Shown piece after piece: positions 23,319-32,247 of a stretch of DNA of 64,000 nt; the first letter of the stretch is position 1; each line of letters opens with the position of its first letter. The DNA comes from Stygiobacter electus. Its GTDB lineage: Bacteria; Bacteroidota; Ignavibacteria; Ignavibacteriales; Melioribacteraceae. The notes below the pieces were generated by a model that saw nothing but the letters and a program-made list of their open reading frames with translations, had not been told where the DNA came from and ran no database searches. Location of the stretch: positions 1-64,000 of the forward strand of contig JARGDL010000009.1 of the NCBI GenBank assembly GCA_029210465.1, given 5' to 3'. The position numbers and the translations under genes are program-made.

Positions 23319-25973
23319 ATGGGCGCATTAAAAAAGTTGCTTGAGAATAAGAAAAATGCTGCTTTGTTTTTCATTTTTTCTTCTCTGATAATTTTACTTA
23401 TAGCTTATTTTTATTTTCTACAAATCAGAAACGATTACCTAAAGCAGGTTCAAAGCGAACTTAAAGCCGTTGCTGAACTGAAAATCTCTAAAATTGCAAA
23501 AACGAATTATGATGAGCTCAATGATGCTAAACTTATTGCGTCAAATCAAATAATTAATTCCAAGATTGAAAAAGCAATAAGTGGAGATAAAAATTCAATT
23601 AAAAAATTTCTTGATGCAATAGAAGAAATTAAGATTGCACATAATTATGAGAATATATATTTCATTTCGATTAACAATAGAGTTTTATCAACAGAAAAAA
23701 ATTTTAACGGGAAATTATCAAGACATCTGCTCGAAATAATTTGGCAGAATAAAAACAATAATGAATCTTTTTCAACGGACGTTTACTTTTGTGAAGTTCA
23801 TAATTCTTTTCATCTTGATTATATCTCCCCAGTAAAATCTGGCGATAATAAGTTATTAGGATTTTTGGTATTCCATTTTAATCAAGATAAACTTTTGTTT
23901 CCGCTTACCCAAAATTTTCACGGCGAACACAAATCAACAGAAACAATTTTAGTAAAAAATGAAGGTGAATACGTCATCACTTTAACTCCTCTTAAATTCA
24001 AGAAAGGAGCACAAATTCGGCTAAAAATTCCATTGTCAAAAACAAATTCTTCTGAAGTTGAAGCGATAAAAGGCAAGAAGGAATTTTTTGAAGGAGTTGA
24101 TTACAGAAATGTTCAGGTAATATCATATTTAAGCCCCGTGCCGGGGACAAAATGGTTTATGGTTGCCAAAATTGATAAGATTGAAATTTACTCCAAGACA
24201 TTTAACGATTTGTTATTAATACTTTTTATTTTAGGTGTAATTTTCTTTGCTTTATTCTTCTTTCTGTTTTGGATTTATTATTACAATCTAAAGAATCGTT
24301 ACGAAAAATTATATGATCAAGAAAAATCCTACAGAGAATCAATGGAGGAGTATAAGACAATATTATATGGTATTGGTGATGCTGTAATTATAACTGATGA
24401 ATTTGGAAAAGTAAAAAATGTAAATCCAGTTGCAGAAAATTTAACTGGTTGGACTGAAGAAGAAGCGAAGGGAAAACAGATTGAAGAAATATTCAATATT
24501 ATTAATGAAAAAACAAGAAAGAAAGTTGAAAATCCTGTAATTCGTGTTATCATGGAGGGTACGATTGTTGGCCTTGCAAATCATACTTTGCTTATTTCGA
24601 AAGATGGTAAGGAAATTCCTATTGCAGACAGCGGTGCACCAATAAAAGACGAGGAGGGAAAAATTATTGGTGTCGTTTTGGTTTTCCGTGATCAGACGAA
24701 AGAACGCGAGGCTAAAAATCAAATTGAAAAGTCTGAGCAAAGACTTAATCGCGGCGAGCTTGTATCAAAATCCGGAAATTGGGAATTAAACTTAACAACA
24801 AAAACTATATTTGCTTCAGAAGGCGCTGCTGTTATTTATGGTGTTGATAAAACCGAACTAGACTATGAAGTTGTAAAATCTGTTCCGCTACCCGAATACC
24901 GACAAATGCTGGATGAAACACTGATTAATTTAATTAATAAAAACAAACCTTATGATGTTGAATTCAAAATTAAAACTGTGGACACTAACGAAATAAAAGA
25001 TATCCATTCTGTTGCTGTTTATGATAAAGAAAAGAACACACTGTTTGGAATAATTCAGGATGTAACCGAGAGGAAAAAGATTGAAGAAAAATATAGATTA
25101 ATCTCTGATCTTGTTTCTGATTATGTTTTTTCAACTATCATTCACGAAGATGGAAAATTAGAAATTGATTGGGTTGCTGGGGATTTTGAAGAAATTACTG
25201 GTTACACATTAGAAGATTATAAAGCCGCTGGTGGTTGGCTTGCTCATCTGCACCCGGATTCAATTCTTCAAGATCAGGAAGACATGAAAAAAATTCTTAA
25301 TAACGAAAAAGTTATTACAGAAGTTAAAACAATAAAAAAAGATAAATCAATTATTTGGGTTAGAGTTTTTGCTCAACCATATTGGGATAATGAACAAAAT
25401 CGTGTTACAAAAATCTACGGTGCAGTTCAAAATATAAACGATAGAAAACTTTCAAGATTAGCTTTGGAAGAAAGTGAAAATAAATTTAGTGTGGCTTTTA
25501 ATGAATCACCATATGCACTTTCTATACAAGATGATAATAACATTTTCATTGATGTTAATCAGGCATTTTGTGATTTGACAGGATATTCAAAAGAAGAAAT
25601 TATTGGAAGAACTGGTTCTGAATTAAATTTGTGGGCTAATCCAGAAGAGGCAAAAAAAATCAACCAAATTTTTGAACAAACTGGTTCAGTAAAAAATTAT
25701 GAGTTTTTATTCAGAAAGAAAAATGGTGAAATTAGAAACGGAATTATTTCTGCTTCTGTAATTTTTGTCAATGGTAAAAGGGCTGATATTGCTTCTGCAA
25801 TTGATATAACCGAATTAAAAGAAAAGGAACAAAAAATTCTTGACCAGCTTGATGAACTGAAAAGATGGCAAAATGTTATGCTCGATAGAGAAGACAGAGT
25901 GATTGAACTGAAAAAAGAAGTTAATGAGCTGCTGGTAAAACTTGGTGAAAAGAAAAAATATGAGGAACAGTAA
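23319..25973 (+). CDS. Membrane multi-PAS sensor protein lacking a kinase domain
   Basis: An 884-aa sensor. Transmembrane helices at about 14-33 and 292-317 flank an extracytoplasmic ligand-binding region of dCache/CHASE type (about 40-285). After the second helix come four PAS segments: about 340-470, 480-590, 595-710 and 720-835, with TEEEAKGKQIEEIF, GYSKEEIIGRTGSEL, and PAC tails such as FGIIQDVTERKK. The protein ends in a coiled coil, RVIELKKEVNELLVKLGEKKKYEEQ in two halves, normally a linker before a kinase module, but no HisKA or ATPase follows. Only an 0.5-kb GxxExxY cassette separates it from a kinase that lacks a membrane sensor. It may be the N-terminal half of an ancestral single gene. 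Confidence 0.85.
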   Translation: MGALKKLLENKKNAALFFIFSSLIILLIAYFYFLQIRNDYLKQVQSELKAVAELKISKIAKTNYDELNDAKLIASNQIINSKIEKAISGDKNSIKKFLDAIEEIKIAHNYENIYFISINNRVLSTEKNFNGKLSRHLLEIIWQNKNNNESFSTDVYFCEVHNSFHLDYISPVKSGDNKLLGFLVFHFNQDKLLFPLTQNFHGEHKSTETILVKNEGEYVITLTPLKFKKGAQIRLKIPLSKTNSSEVEAIKGKKEFFEGVDYRNVQVISYLSPVPGTKWFMVAKIDKIEIYSKTFNDLLLILFILGVIFFALFFFLFWIYYYNLKNRYEKLYDQEKSYRESMEEYKTILYGIGDAVIITDEFGKVKNVNPVAENLTGWTEEEAKGKQIEEIFNIINEKTRKKVENPVIRVIMEGTIVGLANHTLLISKDGKEIPIADSGAPIKDEEGKIIGVVLVFRDQTKEREAKNQIEKSEQRLNRGELVSKSGNWELNLTTKTIFASEGAAVIYGVDKTELDYEVVKSVPLPEYRQMLDETLINLINKNKPYDVEFKIKTVDTNEIKDIHSVAVYDKEKNTLFGIIQDVTERKKIEEKYRLISDLVSDYVFSTIIHEDGKLEIDWVAGDFEEITGYTLEDYKAAGGWLAHLHPDSILQDQEDMKKILNNEKVITEVKTIKKDKSIIWVRVFAQPYWDNEQNRVTKIYGAVQNINDRKLSRLALEESENKFSVAFNESPYALSIQDDNNIFIDVNQAFCDLTGYSKEEIIGRTGSELNLWANPEEAKKINQIFEQTGSVKNYEFLFRKKNGEIRNGIISASVIFVNGKRADIASAIDITELKEKEQKILDQLDELKRWQNVMLDREDRVIELKKEVNELLVKLGEKKKYEEQ

Positions 25974-26010
25974 AACCACTAAGACACTAAGAACACGGAG
26001 AGACACTGAG
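25974..26010. repeat. Left inverted repeat of the GxxExxY cassette
   Basis: Composed of short iterated units (CACTAAG/ACACTAAG, then GAACACGGAGAGACACTGAG). It starts immediately after the TAA of the PAS sensor and ends 4 bp before the ATG of the nuclease gene, so it also forms the untranslated leader of that gene. Confidence 0.65.
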
Positions 26011-26014
26011 AATT

Positions 26015-26425
26015 ATGTTGACTCAAAAATATATAAATAGTTTAGCTTATAAAATTGTTGGCTGTGCAATAGAGGTGCATAAAAATTTAGGTCCCGGATT
26101 GCTTGAATCTGTTTATGAATTATGCTTGATTGATGAATTAAAAAATAACGGATTAAAAGTCGAAAGTCAGATTTATTTGCCTGTAATTTATAAAGGGGAA
26201 AAAATAGGACATGATTTAAAACTTGATTTGCTTGTTGAAGATTTAATAATTGTTGAAAATAAGTCTGTTGAAGTTATGTTGCCATTATTTTCTGCACAAT
26301 TATTAACTTATTTAAAGTTAACAAATAAGCCAAAAGGATTATTAATAAATTTTAATTGTGAAAACATAACCAAGCAAGTTGTATCACTGGTAACGAAAGC
26401 ATTTGCTGATTTACCTTTAGAATAA
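26015..26425 (+). CDS. GxxExxY protein, PD-(D/E)xK-type nuclease fold
   Basis: A 136-aa member of the GxxExxY family (PDDEXK_3-type fold). The name motif is GLLESVY (residues 28-34, E31), after IVGCAIEVHKNLGP. Candidate metal and catalytic residues are E31, D71 in LKLDLLVED, E81 and K83 in IIVENKSVE, matching a PD-(D/E)xK nuclease core; Q92 or so in SAQLLTYLKL follows, as in the family. The protein is intact and of normal length. Biochemical activity is not established for the family. Its gene is the only one within a unit bounded by imperfect inverted repeats, which suggests that the cassette moves or is propagated with it. Confidence 0.85.
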   Translation: MLTQKYINSLAYKIVGCAIEVHKNLGPGLLESVYELCLIDELKNNGLKVESQIYLPVIYKGEKIGHDLKLDLLVEDLIIVENKSVEVMLPLFSAQLLTYLKLTNKPKGLLINFNCENITKQVVSLVTKAFADLPLE

Positions 26426-26463
26426 CCTTAGTGTTTCTTAGTGCGCTAAGTGTCTAAGTGGTT
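26426..26463. repeat. Right inverted repeat of the GxxExxY cassette
   Basis: Runs directly from the TAA of the nuclease gene and reads CCTTAGTGTTTCTTAGTG, then CGCTAAGTGTCTAAGTGGTT. Its reverse complement aligns with the left repeat over most of its length with small indels. Confidence 0.65.
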
Positions 26464-26490
26464 AAAATTTTTTTTATAAAGGTTAGAACA

Positions 26491-29400
26491 ATGACAAACA
26501 ACATTGAAGAATCAGAAAGAATGCGTAAGGCTTTACTTAGCCTTATCGAAGATCAGAAATTAGCCACGCAAAAATTAAAAGAAAGCGAAGAACTATTCCG
26601 CTCCCTTGCAGAATCAACTTCATCCGCTATTTTCATATATAAAAACGAAAAGTTTGTTTACGTCAATAAATCCACTGAAATATTAACCGGATATACAGCA
26701 GAAGAACTATATTCCATGCACTTTTGGGATGTCGTTCATCCCGATTTCAAAGAAATAGTAAAAAAACGTGGATTGGCAAGACTACGTGGCGAAGAAGTAT
26801 CATCTAATTATGAATTTAAAATTATCAAGAAGCACGGAGAAGAAGCATGGATCGATTTTTCCGCAAGCAAAATTATTTGGAAAGGTGAACCAGCTGCTAT
26901 TGGCTCGGCTTTCGATATTACAGAAAGGAAAAAAGGTGAAGAACTTCTTAAACAAAGTGAAAAACAATACCGTTTGATTGCTGAAAACACAGCTGATACA
27001 ATTGCTGTTTTTGATATGAATTTGCAATATACATATGTAAGTCCATCCGTTAAAACACTGCTTGGTTATTCTCCAGAGGAAGTTATGAAGATTGGATTAA
27101 CGGGTATATTAACCAAAGAATCATTAAAAAAAGCTCAAGAATTATATGAACAAGAAATGGCAATAGAACTTTCCGGTAAAGGCGACCCAAATAGAAGCTT
27201 TATATTCTCGTCAAATGGAATTTGCAAAGATGGAAGAATTATCGATCTTGAATCTACAGTTTCAATTATAAGAGATACAAATGGAAATGCAAAAGAAATA
27301 CTTACTGTTTCAAGAGATGTTACTGAAAAGAATAAGTTAAAAAAAGAACTACAAGAAAGAGAAGAAAGAATGAGACTTATTGTTGAAGGAACTCCTAACT
27401 TCTTTTTCTATACACAGGACAATAATGGTATATTAACCTACGTTTCACCAACTGTTGAGCAAATTACAGGTTACAAACCAGAAGAATGGTATAATCAAAA
27501 ACATTGGTTTGCAACTGAAAACGTCTTAAATAAAAATGCTACCGTTATAACCCACAAACATCTAAAAGGAGAAACATCTAAAGATCCAATTTACTTTGAA
27601 CTATACCATAAAAATGGCAATAAAGTTTTACTTGAAATATATGAAAATCCTATTGTTAAAAGTGGTAAAGTAGTGGGTTTACAGGGTATTGCAACTGATA
27701 TTACAGTTAAGAAAAAGAGGGAAATAATTCAGAAAATACAGTATAATATTGCTAATGCTGTTGTTACTTCAAAATCTTTAAATGAATTATTTGAGGTTGT
27801 TAGAAATGAACTTACAGAATTAATAGACACAAAAAATTTCTTTATTGCTTTTTATGATGAAAAAACAGATACATTAAAATCGAATATTGATAAAGATGAA
27901 AAAGATGAAATTCCTGAATGGCCAGCTGAAAAATCCTTGACCGGTTATGTAATTAAAACGAAGCATTCACTGTTACTGAGTAAGGAAGATATTATTAGTT
28001 TATATCAAAATGGTATTATCAATTTAATTGGTACTCTTCCCGAAAGTTGGCTTGGCGTTCCTTTAGTTATTAGTAATAAAGTTTTTGGTGTAATTGCTGT
28101 TCAAGATTATCATAACAAAAATGCATATGATGAACACAGTGTAGAAGTTTTAGAAATTATTGCAAAACAATTAAGCATTTATATTGAACAAAAAAGAGCA
28201 GAAGAAAAAATTCTTAAATTGACAATCGCAATTGAACAAAGTCCTGCTAGTATAATAATAACAAATACAGATGGAATTATTGAATACGCAAATAGAAAGT
28301 TCTGTGAAATAAGTGGTTATAACCTTGAGGAAGTAATTGGAAAAAATCCAAGATTTTTAAAATCTGGTGTACACGATAAAAGTTTTTATAAAGAGTTGTG
28401 GGATACTATTGAATCCGGAAATATATGGAAAAGAGAGCTTTGTAATAAGAAAAAAGACGGCTCACTTTACTGGGAAAATGAAATTATTTCACCTGTTATA
28501 GATGAAAATGGAAAAATTACTAATTTCGTCGCAATTAAAGAAGATATAACTGCAAAGAAAGAATTAAATGACAAGTTAATTCGTTCGGAGGAGGAATTCC
28601 GCTCCATTTGGGAAAATTCAGTTGATGCAATGAGACTTATTGATGAAGAAGGTATTATTATTAATGTTAACGAAGCATTTTGTAAAATGTTTGATTTATC
28701 TAAAGAAGAATTAATCGGCAAACCATTTGATGTTTGCTATACTAAAGGCAACCATATTTCAAAATTTAAGGAAAGATATATTACTAATTCTATTCCTAAA
28801 AAATTAGAAGCCCAAATTGAACTTTACAACCATAAAAAAATCTGGATTGATGTTACAAACTCAAAAATAGAAATAAAAGACAATCCACCATTATTGTTAA
28901 GCATATTCCGTGACATTACAGATAAAAAGAAATTAATTGAAGAGTTAATTACAGCCAAAGAAAAAGCCGAAGAAATGAACAGAATAAAATCTCACTTCTT
29001 TGCAACCATGAGTCACGAATTGCGAACACCTTTTGTTGGAATTATGGGTTTTGCAGAATTATTATATGATGAAATTGAAAATCAAGAACATAAAGAAATG
29101 GCAGGAAGAATTATTCAAGCTTCAAAAAGACTAACAAACACACTTAATCAAATTCTTAACATGACAAAATTAGAATTCGATAAACAGGAGTTATATATAA
29201 CCAACTCCGATGCTGTCCAAATTCTTGAAGATGTTTATCTACAATTTGAAAAAACTGCTAAAATCAAAAATTTAGAGTTAAGGAAAAAATTTAAGCTCGA
29301 TTCTTTTTTCATAGATAGTGATGAAAAATTAGTGTCTGAAATTTTGATTAATCTGGTTAATAACGCAATAAAATATACCGATAAAGGCTGGGTAGAAATT

Positions 29401-30123
29401 TATGCTAATAAAAAAATAAAAAATAAAAAGGAATATTTTGTAGTTGAAGTCCGTGATTCCGGAATCGGAATACCAAAAGAAAAACAGGAATTAATTTGGG
29501 AAGATTTTCGTCAAGCAAGCGAAGGGACATCAAGAAAATATGAAGGTACTGGTCTTGGTTTATCAATTGCAAAACGATTTGCTGAAGTATTAAAAGCAAA
29601 TTTATATTTGAAAGAATCTGTTCCAAACATTGGCTCTGTGTTTGTTTTGGAAATTCCTATTGAAAATGAATCTGTAAAAGAAAAAGCGGTAATAGTTGAA
29701 GATACTAACGAAGACCGGGAATTCAAAGCAGAAAAAATTTCATTTCAAAAGAAAAAAATTCTTTATGTAGAAGATGAACAAATGGCAATTGACATAGTAA
29801 AAAGAAGTTTGTCAAACAATTATGATATCGATTGCGTTACAAATGTAAAAGACACTTTAGAAAAAGTTAATGATATTAATTCAAACTATGATTTAATTTT
29901 TATGGATATTAATCTTGGTCATAGCACGTTGGACGGAATTCAACTTACAGCAGAAATTAGAAAAATAGATAAATATAAAAATGTTCCAATTGTTGCTTTA
30001 ACTGCATACGCAAGCGAAGATGACAAAAATGAGTTTCTAAGTAAAGGAATGGATTATTATTTATCGAAGCCATTTACCATTTCTGACCTTAGAAAATTAG
30101 TTAACGATATTTTTAACAAATAA
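26491..30123 (+). CDS. Hybrid multi-PAS/GAF histidine kinase with C-terminal receiver
   Basis: A 1210-aa soluble hybrid kinase. The start is ATG 26491; an earlier in-frame GTG (26458) falls within the cassette repeat. The N-terminus ESERMRKALLSLIEDQKLA is a coiled-coil linker. PAS segments: about 30-145, 150-285, 290-410; GAF about 425-570 (VVRNELTELIDTKNFFIAFYDE, SWLGVPL); PAS about 580-695 and 700-815. HisKA has H842 in MSHELRTPFVG; HATPase_c has NNAIKYT, DSGIGIPKEK and GTGLGLSIAK; the receiver (about 1090-1210) has acceptor D1139 in LIFMDINLG and YYLSKPFT. Signals are cytoplasmic unless coupled to the neighbouring membrane PAS sensor. Output of the receiver must go through another protein. 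Confidence 0.9.
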   Translation: MTNNIEESERMRKALLSLIEDQKLATQKLKESEELFRSLAESTSSAIFIYKNEKFVYVNKSTEILTGYTAEELYSMHFWDVVHPDFKEIVKKRGLARLRGEEVSSNYEFKIIKKHGEEAWIDFSASKIIWKGEPAAIGSAFDITERKKGEELLKQSEKQYRLIAENTADTIAVFDMNLQYTYVSPSVKTLLGYSPEEVMKIGLTGILTKESLKKAQELYEQEMAIELSGKGDPNRSFIFSSNGICKDGRIIDLESTVSIIRDTNGNAKEILTVSRDVTEKNKLKKELQEREERMRLIVEGTPNFFFYTQDNNGILTYVSPTVEQITGYKPEEWYNQKHWFATENVLNKNATVITHKHLKGETSKDPIYFELYHKNGNKVLLEIYENPIVKSGKVVGLQGIATDITVKKKREIIQKIQYNIANAVVTSKSLNELFEVVRNELTELIDTKNFFIAFYDEKTDTLKSNIDKDEKDEIPEWPAEKSLTGYVIKTKHSLLLSKEDIISLYQNGIINLIGTLPESWLGVPLVISNKVFGVIAVQDYHNKNAYDEHSVEVLEIIAKQLSIYIEQKRAEEKILKLTIAIEQSPASIIITNTDGIIEYANRKFCEISGYNLEEVIGKNPRFLKSGVHDKSFYKELWDTIESGNIWKRELCNKKKDGSLYWENEIISPVIDENGKITNFVAIKEDITAKKELNDKLIRSEEEFRSIWENSVDAMRLIDEEGIIINVNEAFCKMFDLSKEELIGKPFDVCYTKGNHISKFKERYITNSIPKKLEAQIELYNHKKIWIDVTNSKIEIKDNPPLLLSIFRDITDKKKLIEELITAKEKAEEMNRIKSHFFATMSHELRTPFVGIMGFAELLYDEIENQEHKEMAGRIIQASKRLTNTLNQILNMTKLEFDKQELYITNSDAVQILEDVYLQFEKTAKIKNLELRKKFKLDSFFIDSDEKLVSEILINLVNNAIKYTDKGWVEIYANKKIKNKKEYFVVEVRDSGIGIPKEKQELIWEDFRQASEGTSRKYEGTGLGLSIAKRFAEVLKANLYLKESVPNIGSVFVLEIPIENESVKEKAVIVEDTNEDREFKAEKISFQKKKILYVEDEQMAIDIVKRSLSNNYDIDCVTNVKDTLEKVNDINSNYDLIFMDINLGHSTLDGIQLTAEIRKIDKYKNVPIVALTAYASEDDKNEFLSKGMDYYLSKPFTISDLRKLVNDIFNK

Positions 30124-30131
30124 ATTTTTAC

Positions 30132-30150
30132 TAATGTAAAATGTATAATT
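30132..30150. repeat. 19-bp direct repeat, left of SIR2 gene
   Basis: TAATGTAAAATGTATAATT, identical to the copy at 31409-31427. The two copies enclose the SIR2 gene and are 1.28 kb apart. Confidence 0.75.
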
Positions 30151-30227
30151 TATAATGTAGGACTTGGCATCTTTGCATGAAACAAAAACCGTCAGCATAC
30201 TATAATTAATAGAGTTTTAAAAATATT

Positions 30228-31352
30228 TTATGAAACAGAAATGAAAATCTGCGAAATTATTTTTTCATCAGAAATCATGTTTTCGAAAGATGAGTAAATA
30301 AATTTCACATTCTTTGAAAGTGATTTATAATTTAATTCCATAGTTTCCTTCGGCCGATGATTAATTACCAGCAATTCAACATCATTTAGAATAGCTTTTT
30401 TCAATAATGCTTTAATATGAACATCAGCATCAGAAAGTGAATAACCAATAAAAACTATTTTTTTAGTCGAACGTATTTCTCTTGCCGCTTCACTAAATAG
30501 CTGGATTAATATTGGATTATTTAATTGTTTTGAAAATGATGGAGGCATAATCAATGTTTGAAAATCAGTGCCATCAATCGGACAACTAAATTCATATTCT
30601 ATATTATCTGGATAAGTATAACCCAAAAATTTTCCTTTGTTCAAATCAATTTTTCTATCCCAAGGCGTTAATAAAATTTGATTACAGCAATTACAATATT
30701 TCCAATTCAAACTTCCGTGCAATTTCAAAATTTTATATGAATGCGGATTAGAATTTTCATCAACTAAAAGAGGTTCACGAGTGTTGATCCAAAAATTATA
30801 TTCCTTTAATTGTGGCAGTTTTTCATAGTTCATTAAAGGAATAGAATAATCAATAAAGCCATTTTTCTTTTTGAAAATAAAATCGAATGCCTGTTCAAGC
30901 AAAGTATCATAGTTTAAAGTAATGATAGAAACATTATTGGTGTGTTCTGTAATTAAATTCCAAAACTTGTGATAATATGGGCTCGATTTATCCGTTCTTA
31001 AATTAACAACGTAATGAATAAGTTTAATTAAATATTCTTTTATATCACGAATTTTTTCAAAAGTATATTTTGCATTTAAGCTTTCATTTTGTTCGATGAA
31101 GTAATCAATAAAACCAAAAACCGCTTCAAGTTGTGGATACTGATTCAATTCTTTATTGAATTCAAAATTATCAATCAAAAATTCATTAACAATTTTCCCG
31201 ATTTCAGAATTTTTTATTTCATCAATTTCATCAGATAAAATCATTGGTAGCAATTCTTTTTGCAAAGGAACACCATCGGGATTCGAAGCCCCTGCACCTA
31301 AAACAAAAATAAGATCACGCGTAGGTGAGTATCTTAAAAATTTTTCTATCAT
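30228..31352 (-). CDS. Stand-alone SIR2-domain protein (putative NADase)
   Basis: A 374-aa SIR2-superfamily protein of the SIR2_2-like bacterial type. NAD-binding and catalytic landmarks: FVLGAGAS (GAGAS 19-23) with GVPLQ, TLNYDTLLE (N147, D149), KLHGSLNW (H212), a zinc-like cluster KYCNCCNQ (C220, C222, C223) with FSCP downstream, and IGYSLSDADVHIKALL. This set is found in SIR2 effectors of antiphage systems, which deplete NAD, and in some deacylases. There is no partner gene such as a sensor, argonaute, HerA or TIR protein adjacent, so it is either a single-gene effector or an unrelated metabolic sirtuin-like protein. Located just downstream of rsmG but between direct repeats. Defence role is inference. 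Confidence 0.82.
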   Translation of the reverse strand: MIEKFLRYSPTRDLIFVLGAGASNPDGVPLQKELLPMILSDEIDEIKNSEIGKIVNEFLIDNFEFNKELNQYPQLEAVFGFIDYFIEQNESLNAKYTFEKIRDIKEYLIKLIHYVVNLRTDKSSPYYHKFWNLITEHTNNVSIITLNYDTLLEQAFDFIFKKKNGFIDYSIPLMNYEKLPQLKEYNFWINTREPLLVDENSNPHSYKILKLHGSLNWKYCNCCNQILLTPWDRKIDLNKGKFLGYTYPDNIEYEFSCPIDGTDFQTLIMPPSFSKQLNNPILIQLFSEAAREIRSTKKIVFIGYSLSDADVHIKALLKKAILNDVELLVINHRPKETMELNYKSLSKNVKFIYSSFENMISDEKIISQIFISVS

Positions 31353-31408
31353 ATAAGTTTAGCAAAACGATGAATGAAATTATAAATAAATTGTAGGAAT
31401 AACAAGAA

Positions 31409-31427
31409 TAATGTAAAATGTATAATT
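31409..31427. repeat. 19-bp direct repeat, right of SIR2 gene
   Basis: Identical to 30132-30150. It sits in a 196-bp intergenic region just before a cluster of GATAATT heptamers (31441-31465). Confidence 0.75.
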
Positions 31428-31440
31428 AAATCAATTTGAA

Positions 31441-31465
31441 AATTGATAATTGCCAATTGATAATT
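31441..31465. repeat. GATAATT heptamer repeat
   Basis: Reads AATT, GATAATT, GCCAATT, GATAATT. The same heptamers, in either orientation, appear at 43669-43784 and 52434-52479. Confidence 0.6.
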
Positions 31466-31548
31466 ATAAAATCTTCTTTAAATTTTCATAATGTTAATTT
31501 GAAAAAGTAAATTGACTTTTTTTAACAAAAAGTGTTTTGAGAAAAATT

Positions 31549-32229
31549 TCATTTATTAATTTCAATCAAAACAAGCTTTTTATCTTTTTCATTTCTCGCA
31601 TTGAAAGGTTTATAGGAAAGTTCAAAAAGAGTTGACTTTTTGATTTGAGCTTTGTATTTCAATTCTGCTGTTTTAAGTTCATCAGCCAAATCACCACCTT
31701 TAATTGCTGCTATGTAAGCTTTTTCTTTAATTAAAGGTAATGCATATCTAAAAAGAATTATCAATGGAACAGTTGCACGGCTTACTACTAAATCAAAATT
31801 GTTTGAATATTTAGAAATAAATTCTTCACTCTCTACACGTGAATTTTCAACAACTACATTATTTAATTTTAATTTGTTTACAAATTCTTTTACAGCATCA
31901 ATTTTTTTTGTTGTTGAATCAACTAAAACACCACGTAAAATTGGTCGTGTAATTGCTAATGGTATTCCAGGAAAACCACCACCAGTACCAATATCTAAAA
32001 AGCGGGATACTTTTGCTGGTAAAAATTCTGAAATGTATGCAGAAATAAAAATATGATTTTCAACAATCTTTTCAACATCTTTACGTGAAATTAAATTAAG
32101 TTTATTGTTTTTTTGAACTACCAAATTTGCATATAAAGCTAATCTTTCAAGTTGATATTCATCAGGATTAATTCCATTTTCCCAAAAAAGAACTTTAAGT
32201 TCACGTAAATATTGTTCTTGTTGATCCAA
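31549..32229 (-). CDS. rsmG: 16S rRNA (guanine527-N7)-methyltransferase
   Basis: A 226-aa SAM-dependent methyltransferase (GidB). Motifs: RLALYANLVVQKNNKLNLISRKD near residue 30-50, the SAM loop FLDIGTGGGFPGIPLAI, GVLVDSTTKKIDAVKEFVNKLKLNNVVV is split here by normal family insert, and VVSRATVPLIILFRYALPLIK. It adds m7G527 in the 530 loop of 16S rRNA; loss confers low-level streptomycin resistance in other bacteria. It is 18 bp downstream of mnmG, giving the mnmE-mnmG-rsmG order common near replication origins. Length is normal for the family. Confidence 0.93.
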   Translation of the reverse strand: MDQQEQYLRELKVLFWENGINPDEYQLERLALYANLVVQKNNKLNLISRKDVEKIVENHIFISAYISEFLPAKVSRFLDIGTGGGFPGIPLAITRPILRGVLVDSTTKKIDAVKEFVNKLKLNNVVVENSRVESEEFISKYSNNFDLVVSRATVPLIILFRYALPLIKEKAYIAAIKGGDLADELKTAELKYKAQIKKSTLFELSYKPFNARNEKDKKLVLIEINK

Positions 32230-32247
32230 TATTTAAATTCCTAAAAA

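Larger units (their letters stand above)
25974..26463. mobile_element. GxxExxY nuclease cassette with imperfect terminal inverted repeats
   Basis: About 490 bp bounded by imperfect inverted repeats: left 25974-26010 (AACCACTAAGACACTAAG at its start) and right 26426-26463 (ending CTAAGTGTCTAAGTGGTT). Read in reverse complement the right end starts AACCACTTAGACACTTAG, so the first 18 bases differ at two positions. The left repeat begins one base after the stop codon of the PAS sensor; the right repeat ends 27 bp before the hybrid kinase start. It carries only the GxxExxY gene. No target-site duplication is obvious. Comparable CACTAAG-type flanks are known around GxxExxY genes in other genomes. 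Confidence 0.65.
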
